In this document: positions 7,906-15,030 of the stretch, piece by piece
How positions within the stretch are numbered: the first letter of the stretch is position 1
Layout of the letters: each line of letters begins with the position of its first letter
NCBI RefSeq assembly: GCF_025460835.1
Contig: NZ_JAMXAY010000006.1
Location: forward strand, 62,001 to 126,000
Length of the DNA stretch: 64,000 nt
DNA from: Parapedobacter soli
Lineage (GTDB): Bacteria > Bacteroidota > Bacteroidia > Sphingobacteriales > Sphingobacteriaceae
Direction of reading: 5' to 3'
Made by a program: the position numbers and the translations under genes
Notes under the pieces: model-generated
What the model saw: the letters and a program-made list of their open reading frames with translations, nothing else
Databases searched by the model: none
Told to the model about the DNA's origin: nothing

Positions 7906-8892
7906 ATGAAAAAAATACTGGCCCACCTTTTCGAATTCAAAACCTTCACGCGGCGTGAGGCGTATGAGATATTGACCAACATCGCCTCGGGGAAGTATAA
8001 CAACTCCCAAATCGCGGCATTCATGACGGCATACGGCATGCGGAGTATCCGTGTAGAAGAACTGGAAGGCTTCCGTGATGCGATGTACGACCTCTGCCTG
8101 CAACTGGAATTCCCAGGTCACAAGCTCATCGATCTATGCGGTACGGGCGGTGATGGCAAAAACACATTCAACATCTCCACATTGGCCTCTTTTGTAGTGG
8201 CCGGTGCCGGTTACCACGTAGCCAAGCACGGCAACTACGGTGTGTCATCCGGCTGCGGATCTTCCAACGTGATGGAATTCCTCGGCTACCGGTTCACCAA
8301 TGATAAAGACACTATCGACCGTCAATTGGAGCAGGCAAACATCTGCTTCCTCCACGCCCCGTTATTCCACCCAGCTATGAAAACCGTAGCACCCATACGC
8401 CGCGAATTGGGAGTGAAGACATTTTTCAACATGATTGGCCCGTTGGTAAACCCGGCCAACCCGTACTACCAATCCGTTGGGGTATTCAACTTGGAACTTG
8501 CGCGGTTATACGCTTACCTTTACCAGCAAACCGACAAGCAATACACCATTCTCCATGCGCTGGATGGCTACGACGAGGTTTCGCTGACCGGCAATTTCAA
8601 GACCATCAGCAACAAAGGCGAACACATCTACAGCATCGATCAACTGGGATTTACACCCATAGCGGCCGAGCGTATACATGGTGGTGAGACCGTAGAGGAG
8701 GCAGCCAGGATATTTGCATCGGTACTCAATGGGGAAGGCACCACCGAACAGAACAATGTGGTATTGGCCAATGCAGCCATTGCCATACAGACCATCAACC
8801 CCGAAAAGAGTTTTGGTGATTGCTACTACGAGGCAGAAGCGTCGCTGGTGGGGAAGAAAGCCCAAAAAAGTTTTAAAAAATTAATAGCGTAA
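7906..8892 (+). CDS. trpD: Anthranilate phosphoribosyltransferase
   Basis: 328 residues. Joins anthranilate to PRPP in tryptophan synthesis, in the cytosol as a homodimer. The N-terminal helical domain (about 1-65) precedes the PRPP site LCGTGGDGKNTFNIST (GTGGDG at 79-84), then AKHGNYGVSSGCGSSNVMEFLG (anthranilate/PRPP contacts) and RRELGVKTFFNMIGPLVNP. All hallmark residues are in place. It is the first structural gene behind the attenuator, 16 bases after the terminator T-run. The trpG and trpE genes that often precede it, and trpC that often follows it, are missing here. Confidence 0.95.
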   Translation: MKKILAHLFEFKTFTRREAYEILTNIASGKYNNSQIAAFMTAYGMRSIRVEELEGFRDAMYDLCLQLEFPGHKLIDLCGTGGDGKNTFNISTLASFVVAGAGYHVAKHGNYGVSSGCGSSNVMEFLGYRFTNDKDTIDRQLEQANICFLHAPLFHPAMKTVAPIRRELGVKTFFNMIGPLVNPANPYYQSVGVFNLELARLYAYLYQQTDKQYTILHALDGYDEVSLTGNFKTISNKGEHIYSIDQLGFTPIAAERIHGGETVEEAARIFASVLNGEGTTEQNNVVLANAAIAIQTINPEKSFGDCYYEAEASLVGKKAQKSFKKLIA

Positions 8893-8943
8893 AACACCGG
8901 CAGCACGGGAGGTCGCACGACCTGCACTGCCCGCAATCAGCGA

Positions 8944-9570
8944 ATGAAACCGAAAATAAAAATATGCGGCTTGAAGCACCCCGATAATATCCGGGAAGTG
9001 ATTGCTTTGGGTCCGGATTACGTAGGTTTCATCTGCTACCCCGGTTCCAAACGGTACATCGGCCGACTGGATGCCGGGTGGGTCGCTAAACTGAACGGGG
9101 TGAAGAAGACGGGTGTTTTCGTCAACGCAGCGATCCATGAGGTGAAAGCCGCGATCCAACAATACAATTTCCAGGCAGTGCAACTGCATGGTGCGGAAAC
9201 GCCGGCATATTGTGCGGAGCTCGCGGATCTCGGCGTGGAAATCATCAAAGCCTTCGGCATCAGTGAGCAGTTCGAGTGGGCAACATTAACGGCCTACGAC
9301 CCCGTAGCACACCATTACCTTTTTGACACACAAAGCAGCCAATACGGCGGCACGGGCAAGCGTTTCGACTGGAAGCTGCTTGCCGGGTACACGGGCAATA
9401 AACATTTTTTCCTGAGCGGCGGTATCAGTGCCAAAAATATCGCAGACGCGCTAAGTATTAACGATAGACGTCTTTATGGATTGGATTTAAACTCCCGGTT
9501 CGAGACCGCCCCCGGCGTCAAAGACATTATATTATTGAAAAATACGCTACAGACCATCAGCAATGAGTAA
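8944..9570 (+). CDS. trpF: Phosphoribosylanthranilate isomerase
   Basis: 208 residues, a single TIM barrel. Catalyses the Amadori rearrangement of phosphoribosylanthranilate. The catalytic Cys lies in [10 protein letters not shown] (Cys8) and the catalytic Asp in [20 protein letters not shown] (about residue 128); the phosphate loop [10 protein letters not shown] follows. It starts 51 bases after trpD; that gap contains a short palindrome (AGGTCG/CGACCT) and no trace of trpC. Its last 8 bases overlap the start of trpB, so translation of the two is probably coupled. Confidence 0.95.
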   Translation: MKPKIKICGLKHPDNIREVIALGPDYVGFICYPGSKRYIGRLDAGWVAKLNGVKKTGVFVNAAIHEVKAAIQQYNFQAVQLHGAETPAYCAELADLGVEIIKAFGISEQFEWATLTAYDPVAHHYLFDTQSSQYGGTGKRFDWKLLAGYTGNKHFFLSGGISAKNIADALSINDRRLYGLDLNSRFETAPGVKDIILLKNTLQTISNE

Positions 9571-10747
9571 GTATCAAGTAAACGACAATGGTTATTACGG
9601 CGATTTCGGTGGAGCCTACATCCCCGAAATGCTGTATCCCAACGTGGAGGAGCTACGGCAGCAGTACCTTGCCATCATCCAAAGTGCAGGCTTCCAAGAG
9701 GAATTCGACCAACTATTGCGTGACTACGTGGGGCGGCCATCACCGCTGTACCTCGCCGAGCGCCTGTCAGACCGATATGGCGCCAATGTCTTCTTAAAGC
9801 GGGAGGATCTCAACCATACCGGGGCCCATAAAATAAACAATACCATCGGCCAGATCCTCCTTGCCGAACGGCTTGGAAAAAAGCGCATCATTGCCGAAAC
9901 CGGTGCCGGCCAGCATGGTGTGGCCACCGCCACGGTCTGCGCCCTCAAAGGCCTCCAGTGCGTGGTGTATATGGGCGCGATAGACATCCAGCGGCAAGCT
10001 CCCAATGTAGCCCGGATGAAAATGATGGGTGCGGAGGTGGTGGCAGCCACCTCCGGCAGCAAAACACTCAAAGACGCCACCAATGAGGCCATGCGCGACT
10101 GGATAAACAATCCGGTAGACACGCACTACATCATTGGGTCAGTGGTTGGGCCGCACCCCTACCCGGATATGGTGGCCCGCTTCCAGTCGGTCATATCGGC
10201 CGAAACAAGGAAGCAGCTGCTCGAAAAAACCGGTCGCGAGACACCCGATTATGCCATTGCCTGCGTAGGTGGTGGCAGTAATGCCGCCGGTATGTTCTAC
10301 CATTTCCTGGACTCGCCCGAGGTGAAACTGGTTGCCGTTGAAGCAGCCGGAAAAGGGGTCGAATCCGGCGAATCGGCGGCAACCACAGTACTCGGCCGCG
10401 AGGGCGTACTGCACGGCAGCAGGTCGCTCTTGATGCAGACCGATGATGGGCAGGTGGTAGAACCGTATTCAATCTCGGCCGGACTGGATTACCCGGGCAT
10501 CGGACCGCTGCATGCTTGGCTGCATAAAACAAAACGGGCAACGTATGCCAGCGCCACAGACGACGATGCCATGCAGGCCGGCCTATTGCTCACCCAGCTG
10601 GAAGGCATCATCCCGGCCATAGAAAGTGCCCACGCACTGGCCCAGCTGGAGAAAATGACCTTTGCAGCCAACGACAACGTCGTTGTATGCCTCTCCGGGC
10701 GTGGTGATAAAGATTTGGACAATTACATGAAGTATTTTGGATTTTAG
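9563..10747 (+). CDS. trpB: Tryptophan synthase beta chain
   Basis: 394 residues. PLP-dependent enzyme that condenses indole and serine. The PLP lysine is Lys90 in [10 protein letters not shown]; the phosphate-binding loop is GGGSNAAG and the C-terminal substrate/PLP contact is CLSGRGDKD. The indole tunnel and alpha-chain contact segments ([22 protein letters not shown]) are typical of TrpB1, the form that works in complex with TrpA. Start chosen at ATG 9563, overlapping trpF by 8 bases. The stop TAG abuts the first ATG of trpA. Confidence 0.97.
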   Translation: MSKYQVNDNGYYGDFGGAYIPEMLYPNVEELRQQYLAIIQSAGFQEEFDQLLRDYVGRPSPLYLAERLSDRYGANVFLKREDLNHTGAHKINNTIGQILLAERLGKKRIIAETGAGQHGVATATVCALKGLQCVVYMGAIDIQRQAPNVARMKMMGAEVVAATSGSKTLKDATNEAMRDWINNPVDTHYIIGSVVGPHPYPDMVARFQSVISAETRKQLLEKTGRETPDYAIACVGGGSNAAGMFYHFLDSPEVKLVAVEAAGKGVESGESAATTVLGREGVLHGSRSLLMQTDDGQVVEPYSISAGLDYPGIGPLHAWLHKTKRATYASATDDDAMQAGLLLTQLEGIIPAIESAHALAQLEKMTFAANDNVVVCLSGRGDKDLDNYMKYFGF

Positions 10748-11533
10748 ATGATGAACCGCATTAAGAACTTATTTGCCAACAAAGGCGACAAACGCATCCT
10801 ATCCATCTATTATACGGCAGGCTACCCGACGCTCAACAGCACGGTTGACATTGCCGAGGCACTCGAAAAAGCAGGGGTCGATTTCCTGGAAATAGGATTC
10901 CCCTACTCCGACCCCGTTGCCGACGGACCCGTCATCCAGCATAGCTCCGAAATGGCCCTGCGCAATGGCATGACACTGGATGTACTCTTCGATCAACTGA
11001 AAGATTTACGCAAGCGGGTGAATATCCCTGTATTTCTGATGGGATACGTGAACCCGGTACTGCAATACGGTGTTGAGAACTTCTGCAAAGCGTGCGCAGC
11101 CGTGGGTGTAGACGGCACAATCATACCCGATTTGCCCATGTATGAGTATGAGGAACAATACCAAACGGTATTTGAAACACATGGATTGAGCAACATCTTT
11201 TTGGTAACACCGCAAACATCCGAGGAACGTATCCGGAAAATCGATAGGTTATCCACCGGATTTATTTACCTACTTTCCTCTTCTGCCACCACGGGCAAGA
11301 ATCTAACGGTTTCGGAAAATACAGAAAGTTATTTTTCCCGCATCCGGGCTATGGAACTCGATAATCCAACGGTAATCGGTTTCGGCATCTCGAACCACGA
11401 TACGTTTGTACATGCCACCGACCATGCCGACGGTGCCATCGTAGGCAGTGCATTCGTGAAGCTGCTGGATGACCCGGAGTATAGCACGAAAATCGCCCCG
11501 TTTATCCAGCAACTCAGTCCATCCGTTCCTTAA
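10748..11533 (+). CDS. trpA: Tryptophan synthase alpha chain
   Basis: 261 residues, TIM barrel; releases indole from indole-3-glycerol phosphate and passes it to TrpB. Catalytic Glu48 (FLEIGFPYSDP) and Asp59 (VADGP) are present; the flexible loop and phosphate site (GFGISNHDT, AIVGSAFVKLL) also match. Two ATG codons in a row follow the trpB stop without any gap; either could be used. It is the last gene of the operon. Its final 20 bases overlap the end of the convergent PepSY-like gene. No terminator is apparent after it, so that gene may supply antisense transcription. Confidence 0.96.
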   Translation: MMNRIKNLFANKGDKRILSIYYTAGYPTLNSTVDIAEALEKAGVDFLEIGFPYSDPVADGPVIQHSSEMALRNGMTLDVLFDQLKDLRKRVNIPVFLMGYVNPVLQYGVENFCKACAAVGVDGTIIPDLPMYEYEEQYQTVFETHGLSNIFLVTPQTSEERIRKIDRLSTGFIYLLSSSATTGKNLTVSENTESYFSRIRAMELDNPTVIGFGISNHDTFVHATDHADGAIVGSAFVKLLDDPEYSTKIAPFIQQLSPSVP

Positions 11534-11963
11534 TGATTTTGCCATCTGCCCCGAAAACGGCTTTCAGATCGCCGAATCGGCTATCCAGCTCCACCACATA
11601 GGTGGTGATACCGCCGGCTTCGACTTTCTTCACATCGTCCACCCGATACCCGTCGAATTCCACCTTGATCTGCTCCTTCACAGCATCGGGCAGCGAATAG
11701 GAGGATAGCTCTTCTTCGTGGCGCAGTATCTTCCCTTCCGGGCTGATTATCGCCTGATGGTCGCGGCTGAACAAGCCGACATCAAATTCCACCTCGTAAT
11801 TTCCGTCGCGGTTCTTCTCCCACTCCGCCTGCCGTGCTTTCGGGAACTGCTGCTGAAAAGCATTCAGCACCACCGCAGGTACACCGCGCTGCCGCACCCC
11901 CTGGGCATTGCCCGGTAGGTATGCCAGCGACAAAACACATAAGCCTAACAGTAATTTTTTCAT
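11514..11963 (-). CDS. PepSY-like (DUF2874) periplasmic protein
   Basis: 149 residues. A signal peptide (MKKLLLGLCVLSLAYLPGNAQ) is followed by a repeat of the PepSY-like fold: VLNAFQQQFPKARQAEWEKNRDGNYEVEFDVG and VKEQIKVEFDGYRVDDVKKVEAGGITTYVVELD, each with the typical A-x-W/V and YEVE/YVVEL strands. These small exported proteins are common in Bacteroidota; their role is unknown, with proposed links to protease inhibition. It is transcribed alone, toward trpA, with overlapping 3' ends. Confidence 0.8.
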   Translation of the reverse strand: MKKLLLGLCVLSLAYLPGNAQGVRQRGVPAVVLNAFQQQFPKARQAEWEKNRDGNYEVEFDVGLFSRDHQAIISPEGKILRHEEELSSYSLPDAVKEQIKVEFDGYRVDDVKKVEAGGITTYVVELDSRFGDLKAVFGADGKIIKERMD

Positions 11964-12118
11964 AGTATTACTTTTTATTATCGATTACAATTTTTTTTCA
12001 ACTACAAATGAAACATTGAAAACAGGAAAAATTTTGGAAATTAGGAATTGTTGTAACATCTTCTCAAATTTGACATCCAATAGACAAACACACGGCTTCA
12101 TTATAATCTAGGCAGGAA

Positions 12119-12718
12119 ATGAACATAACACTATCCATAGCCACATGGTGGCAGGCGCTCGGGGGCATCGAGAAGTTCTTTTGGGCAATCGCCTTACTAT
12201 TCTCTTTCATGTTTGTCATCCAGACAATCCTCGCTTTCGTTGGCGGTGGCGGTGATGATGACGGGGCCTTTGGCGATTCGGATGAATACGTGGACGGAGA
12301 CAGCGGCATTGATTACCAGTTTTTCACCGTCAAGAACTTCATTACTTTCTTCACCGTTTTCGGTTGGGTGGGATTGGGCTGCCTGAAAGCCGACCTTCCG
12401 TTAGCACAGGTCGTTATTTGGTCTACCCTATCCGGTGTTATTATCGTGTTGATCATGTTCTACCTCTTTTCACAGATGGCGAAGCTGCGTTCAAGCGGCA
12501 CACTGCAGATTCAGAACGCGCTGCACAAGCAAGCCGAAACATACTTGCGCATCCCGGCCATACGCAGCGGCTACGGCAAGGTGCATATCCGGGTACAGGG
12601 ATCCCTACGGGAACTCCGCGCGCTTACTGACGATGAGGAGGACATCCCGACAGGGAAGCCGGTTACTGTAATCGGCATTGTAAACGAAAGCATCCTGCTG
12701 GTAACAGGTAAAGGCTGA
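12119..12718 (+). CDS. NfeD/YqiJ-like membrane protein with OB-fold (flotillin partner)
   Basis: 199 residues. Three hydrophobic segments (about 18-40, 70-90, 93-115) with an acidic glycine-rich loop (GGGGDDDGAFGDSDEYVDGD) between the first two, then a cytosolic OB-fold tail (YGKVHIRVQGSLRELRALTDDEEDIPTGKPVTVIGIVNESILLVTG). This is the layout of NfeD-like/YqiJ proteins that pair with flotillins in bacterial membrane microdomains. The flotillin gene follows 106 bases downstream with its own promoter box, which supports the pairing. The OB-fold probably contacts flotillin; the exact task is not known. Confidence 0.78.
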   Translation: MNITLSIATWWQALGGIEKFFWAIALLFSFMFVIQTILAFVGGGGDDDGAFGDSDEYVDGDSGIDYQFFTVKNFITFFTVFGWVGLGCLKADLPLAQVVIWSTLSGVIIVLIMFYLFSQMAKLRSSGTLQIQNALHKQAETYLRIPAIRSGYGKVHIRVQGSLRELRALTDDEEDIPTGKPVTVIGIVNESILLVTGKG

Positions 12719-12793
12719 TAATGGATCGATTCGGTAGCCCGGATATCATTCGGCCAATGTACAATTGATAACGAAAAACTGCTTATTAACACA

Positions 12794-12801
12794 TATATTT
12801 G
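12794..12801 (+). promoter_or_regulatory. -7 promoter box for the flotillin gene
   Basis: TATATTTG, full match to TAnnTTTG. A TTG at 12765-12767 is 26 bases upstream, rather far. The box lies downstream of an earlier in-frame ATG (12765), which favours 12825 as the true start of flotillin. Confidence 0.5.
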
Positions 12802-12824
12802 CACCAACTAACACTGAAAGCCGT

Positions 12825-14408
12825 ATGGAGTTTATATTAGTCGCGATTGCCGTTGGCATCATCATTGTCTTCGTATTTATCGTATCGTTGTTCAAGCGTT
12901 ACAAGCGCTGCCCATCAGACCGCATCCTGGTCGTTTATGGGAAGGTCGGGAAAAACGCCTCCGACCTCACCCGTGTTGCCAAATGCATCCATGGCGGCGC
13001 CGCATTCATCTGGCCGGTCATCCAGGATTATGCGTTTCTCGACCTCACACCGATTTCTATCGAGGTAAACCTCACCAGCGCGCTCAGCAAACAGAATATC
13101 CGTGTAGATGTACCCTCCCGCTATACGGTGGGTATCTCTACCGAGCCAACCGTGATGATGAATGCGGCAGAGCGTCTGCTCGGCATGCAGCGCCCCGAAA
13201 TCCACGAACTTGCGAAAGACATCATCCTCGGGCAGATGCGCCTTGTGGTGGCGATGATGGATATCGAGGAAATCAACAACAACCGCGACAAATTCCTGCA
13301 TAATATCGGCACCAATGTGGAGGCCGAGCTCAACAAGATCGGGTTGAAGATGATCAACGTAAACGTTACCGATATCAAAGACGAAAGCGGTTACATCGAT
13401 GCGTTGGGTAAAGAGGCGGCCGCAAAGGCCATCAATGAAGCCAAAATCCGGGTGGCCGAACAGGAAAGGCTGGGCGATGTGGGAAAAACAGAAGCTGAAA
13501 AGGAACGAGACATCAAGGTGGCAGAAATGCAGCGGGACCGAGATATCGAGGTTGCTATAGCCGACAAAGACCGGGAAGTGAACATTGCCGGCGCACTGCG
13601 CGACGAGAACATCGGTAAGGCGGAAGCCGAACGCGATACCCGTGTGAAAGTAGCCGACGCAAACGCCATCGCCGTGCAGGGTGAGAACCTTTCGAAAATA
13701 CAAATTGCCGATTCGGAGGCCGAGCGCCGGGAACGGGAGGCCGAAGCACTGAAAAAGGCGGTAGCTGCCGAGAAAGTGCAGCAAGCGCTGGCCCTTGAAG
13801 AGGCATACAAGGCCGAACAACGGGCCGAGAACGCACGGGCCGAGCGGGACCGCGCAGCCCAAAACGCCTCTATCGTGGTGGCGGCAGAAATCCAAAAGCA
13901 AAAAGCCATCATCGAAGCCCAGGCCGAAGCCGAACAATTGCGCGAAAAAGCACGCGGCGAAGCAGACGCCATTTTTGCTAAGCTGGAAGCTGAAGCACGG
14001 GGGGTATACGAAATGCTTACCAAACAAGCAGAAGGGCTTAATGAAATTGTCAAATCCGCCGGAAACAATCCCAAAGATGCCGTATTGCTGTTGATTACCG
14101 ATAAACTCCCCGAGCTTGTCAAGCTGCAAACAGAAGCCATCAAGAACATCAAGATCGACAAGGTGACTGTGTGGGACGGTGGAACCGGCTCCAACGAGGA
14201 CGGCAAAACATCGACCGCTAATTTCGTTTCGGGATTATATAAATCCGTACCGCCACTGAAAGATATCTTCGATATGGCTGGGATGGAACTCCCCAACTAC
14301 CTCGGCGAGGCTAAAAACAAGCCGACCACAACCGATACCGAAAATCATAAAAAGCGGAAAAAGGATGGCCCCGACGACGGCATAACAGATGCCGAAGAAG
14401 TAAAATAA
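12825..14408 (+). CDS. Flotillin family protein (SPFH domain, YqiK-like)
   Basis: 527 residues. One N-terminal membrane segment (EFILVAIAVGIIIVFVFIVSLF), an SPFH/band 7 domain (about 30-200, including VDVPSRYTVGISTEPTVMMNAAERLLGM), then a long alanine/glutamate-rich coiled coil (about 205-400, repeated AEAER and ADA motifs) and a charged C-terminal tail. Such proteins assemble into oligomeric scaffolds at the cytoplasmic membrane. I use ATG 12825 because it follows a promoter box and starts right at the membrane segment. Upstream lies its NfeD-like partner. A separate FloA gene is present 5 kb away, so the cell has two flotillin types. Confidence 0.88.
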   Translation: MEFILVAIAVGIIIVFVFIVSLFKRYKRCPSDRILVVYGKVGKNASDLTRVAKCIHGGAAFIWPVIQDYAFLDLTPISIEVNLTSALSKQNIRVDVPSRYTVGISTEPTVMMNAAERLLGMQRPEIHELAKDIILGQMRLVVAMMDIEEINNNRDKFLHNIGTNVEAELNKIGLKMINVNVTDIKDESGYIDALGKEAAAKAINEAKIRVAEQERLGDVGKTEAEKERDIKVAEMQRDRDIEVAIADKDREVNIAGALRDENIGKAEAERDTRVKVADANAIAVQGENLSKIQIADSEAERREREAEALKKAVAAEKVQQALALEEAYKAEQRAENARAERDRAAQNASIVVAAEIQKQKAIIEAQAEAEQLREKARGEADAIFAKLEAEARGVYEMLTKQAEGLNEIVKSAGNNPKDAVLLLITDKLPELVKLQTEAIKNIKIDKVTVWDGGTGSNEDGKTSTANFVSGLYKSVPPLKDIFDMAGMELPNYLGEAKNKPTTTDTENHKKRKKDGPDDGITDAEEVK

Positions 14409-14410
14409 GC

Positions 14411-14452
14411 TAAAAACCCCGCAGGGATATTGAAACCTGTGGGGTTTTTCTT
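14411..14452 (+). terminator. Terminator after flotillin
   Basis: ACCCCGCAGG pairs with CCTGTGGGGT (one wobble), extended by A-T pairs (14412-14425 with 14436-14449), loop of 10, followed by a T-rich run. The promoter of the next gene overlaps this hairpin. Confidence 0.88.
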
Positions 14453-14460
14453 TATCTTTG
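14430..14460 (+). promoter_or_regulatory. Promoter overlapping the flotillin terminator
   Basis: TTG at 14430-14432 lies in the terminator loop; 20 bases later TATCTTTG at 14453-14460 is a full -7 match. The ATG of the next gene is only 8 bases past the box, so its mRNA would be leaderless or nearly so. Confidence 0.6.
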
Positions 14461-14467
14461 CCCTACC

Positions 14468-14920
14468 ATGTCAAAGGTGTTCACCATATGGCTTGTATTC
14501 GTATATGCTTTTTCAGCAACGGGAGCCACTGTACACCTACATTATTGCTGCGGTAAACTCCAGCATTTAACCATGGAACAAGAGCATACCACCAACCATG
14601 AAGACTGTACGCTCTGCCTCAACCACCACCAAAACGATGCCCATTCCGATTGCGTTGACACGCAACATTGTATCAACGATGCCCCGTCGCACGACCATTG
14701 CCAGGACATCCAGGTAGACGTACAGAAAACAACGGGAGAGCACCTGCCCAGCAGCGATAAGAACCTACTGAAGATCCAGTCGTTGGAGCTATTGGTCTTT
14801 ATGCTGGTACAGGCATCGGTCTTCCCCATAGACAATCACCACGCGGCTGAGCCAACAATCACCGCACCGCATGCCGAGACCACTCCTCTATTCATCCGGC
14901 ACTGCACCTACCGCATTTGA
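14468..14920 (+). CDS. HYC_CC_PP family Cys/His-rich exported protein
   Basis: 150 residues. N-terminal signal or anchor (MSKVFTIWLVFVYAFSATGATV) runs into the HYCCGK motif, followed by paired cysteines (CTLC), a dense His/Cys block (NHHQNDAHSDCVDTQHC, HDHCQ), a hydrophobic segment (LELLVFMLVQASVFP) and a conserved end (APHAETTPLFIRHCTYRI). This matches the Bacteroidota family named for its HYC, CC and PP motifs. The many Cys and His suggest metal binding, probably copper or zinc, in the periplasm; that is inference. It precedes a TonB receptor with a metal-binding domain, which points the same way. Start fixed by the signal peptide and the nearby promoter. Confidence 0.72.
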   Translation: MSKVFTIWLVFVYAFSATGATVHLHYCCGKLQHLTMEQEHTTNHEDCTLCLNHHQNDAHSDCVDTQHCINDAPSHDHCQDIQVDVQKTTGEHLPSSDKNLLKIQSLELLVFMLVQASVFPIDNHHAAEPTITAPHAETTPLFIRHCTYRI

Positions 14921-14939
14921 TTTTATACATCCAACTTGC

Positions 14940-14998
14940 GTGAACACGGTAAAAACCCGTCGTTCATCGGGCTGTGCGTGGTTCACATCCCGTTTTTA
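14940..14998 (+). other. Structured leader element before the HMA-TonB receptor
   Basis: GTGAACACG (14940-14948) pairs with CGTGGTTCAC (14977-14986) with one bulged G, enclosing a CCCG/CGGG hairpin (14956-14959 with 14968-14971). ACGG (14946-14949) can instead pair with CCGT (14957-14960). A T-run follows at 14994-14998. It could be a weak terminator/attenuator or a regulatory RNA structure between the two metal-related genes. Confidence 0.45.
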
Positions 14999-15030
14999 GA
15001 AGATGTTTAGGATTAAAATCAAATACGACA

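Noticed and set aside
8893-8943. Remnant of trpC between trpD and trpF
   Set aside because: Only 51 bases with a small palindrome; no residue pattern of TrpC can be read.
12915-14129. 404-codon open frame on the minus strand
   Set aside because: It lies fully antisense to flotillin; the long Ala/Glu-rich coiled coil with biased codons leaves the opposite strand open. No domain or signal is recognisable.
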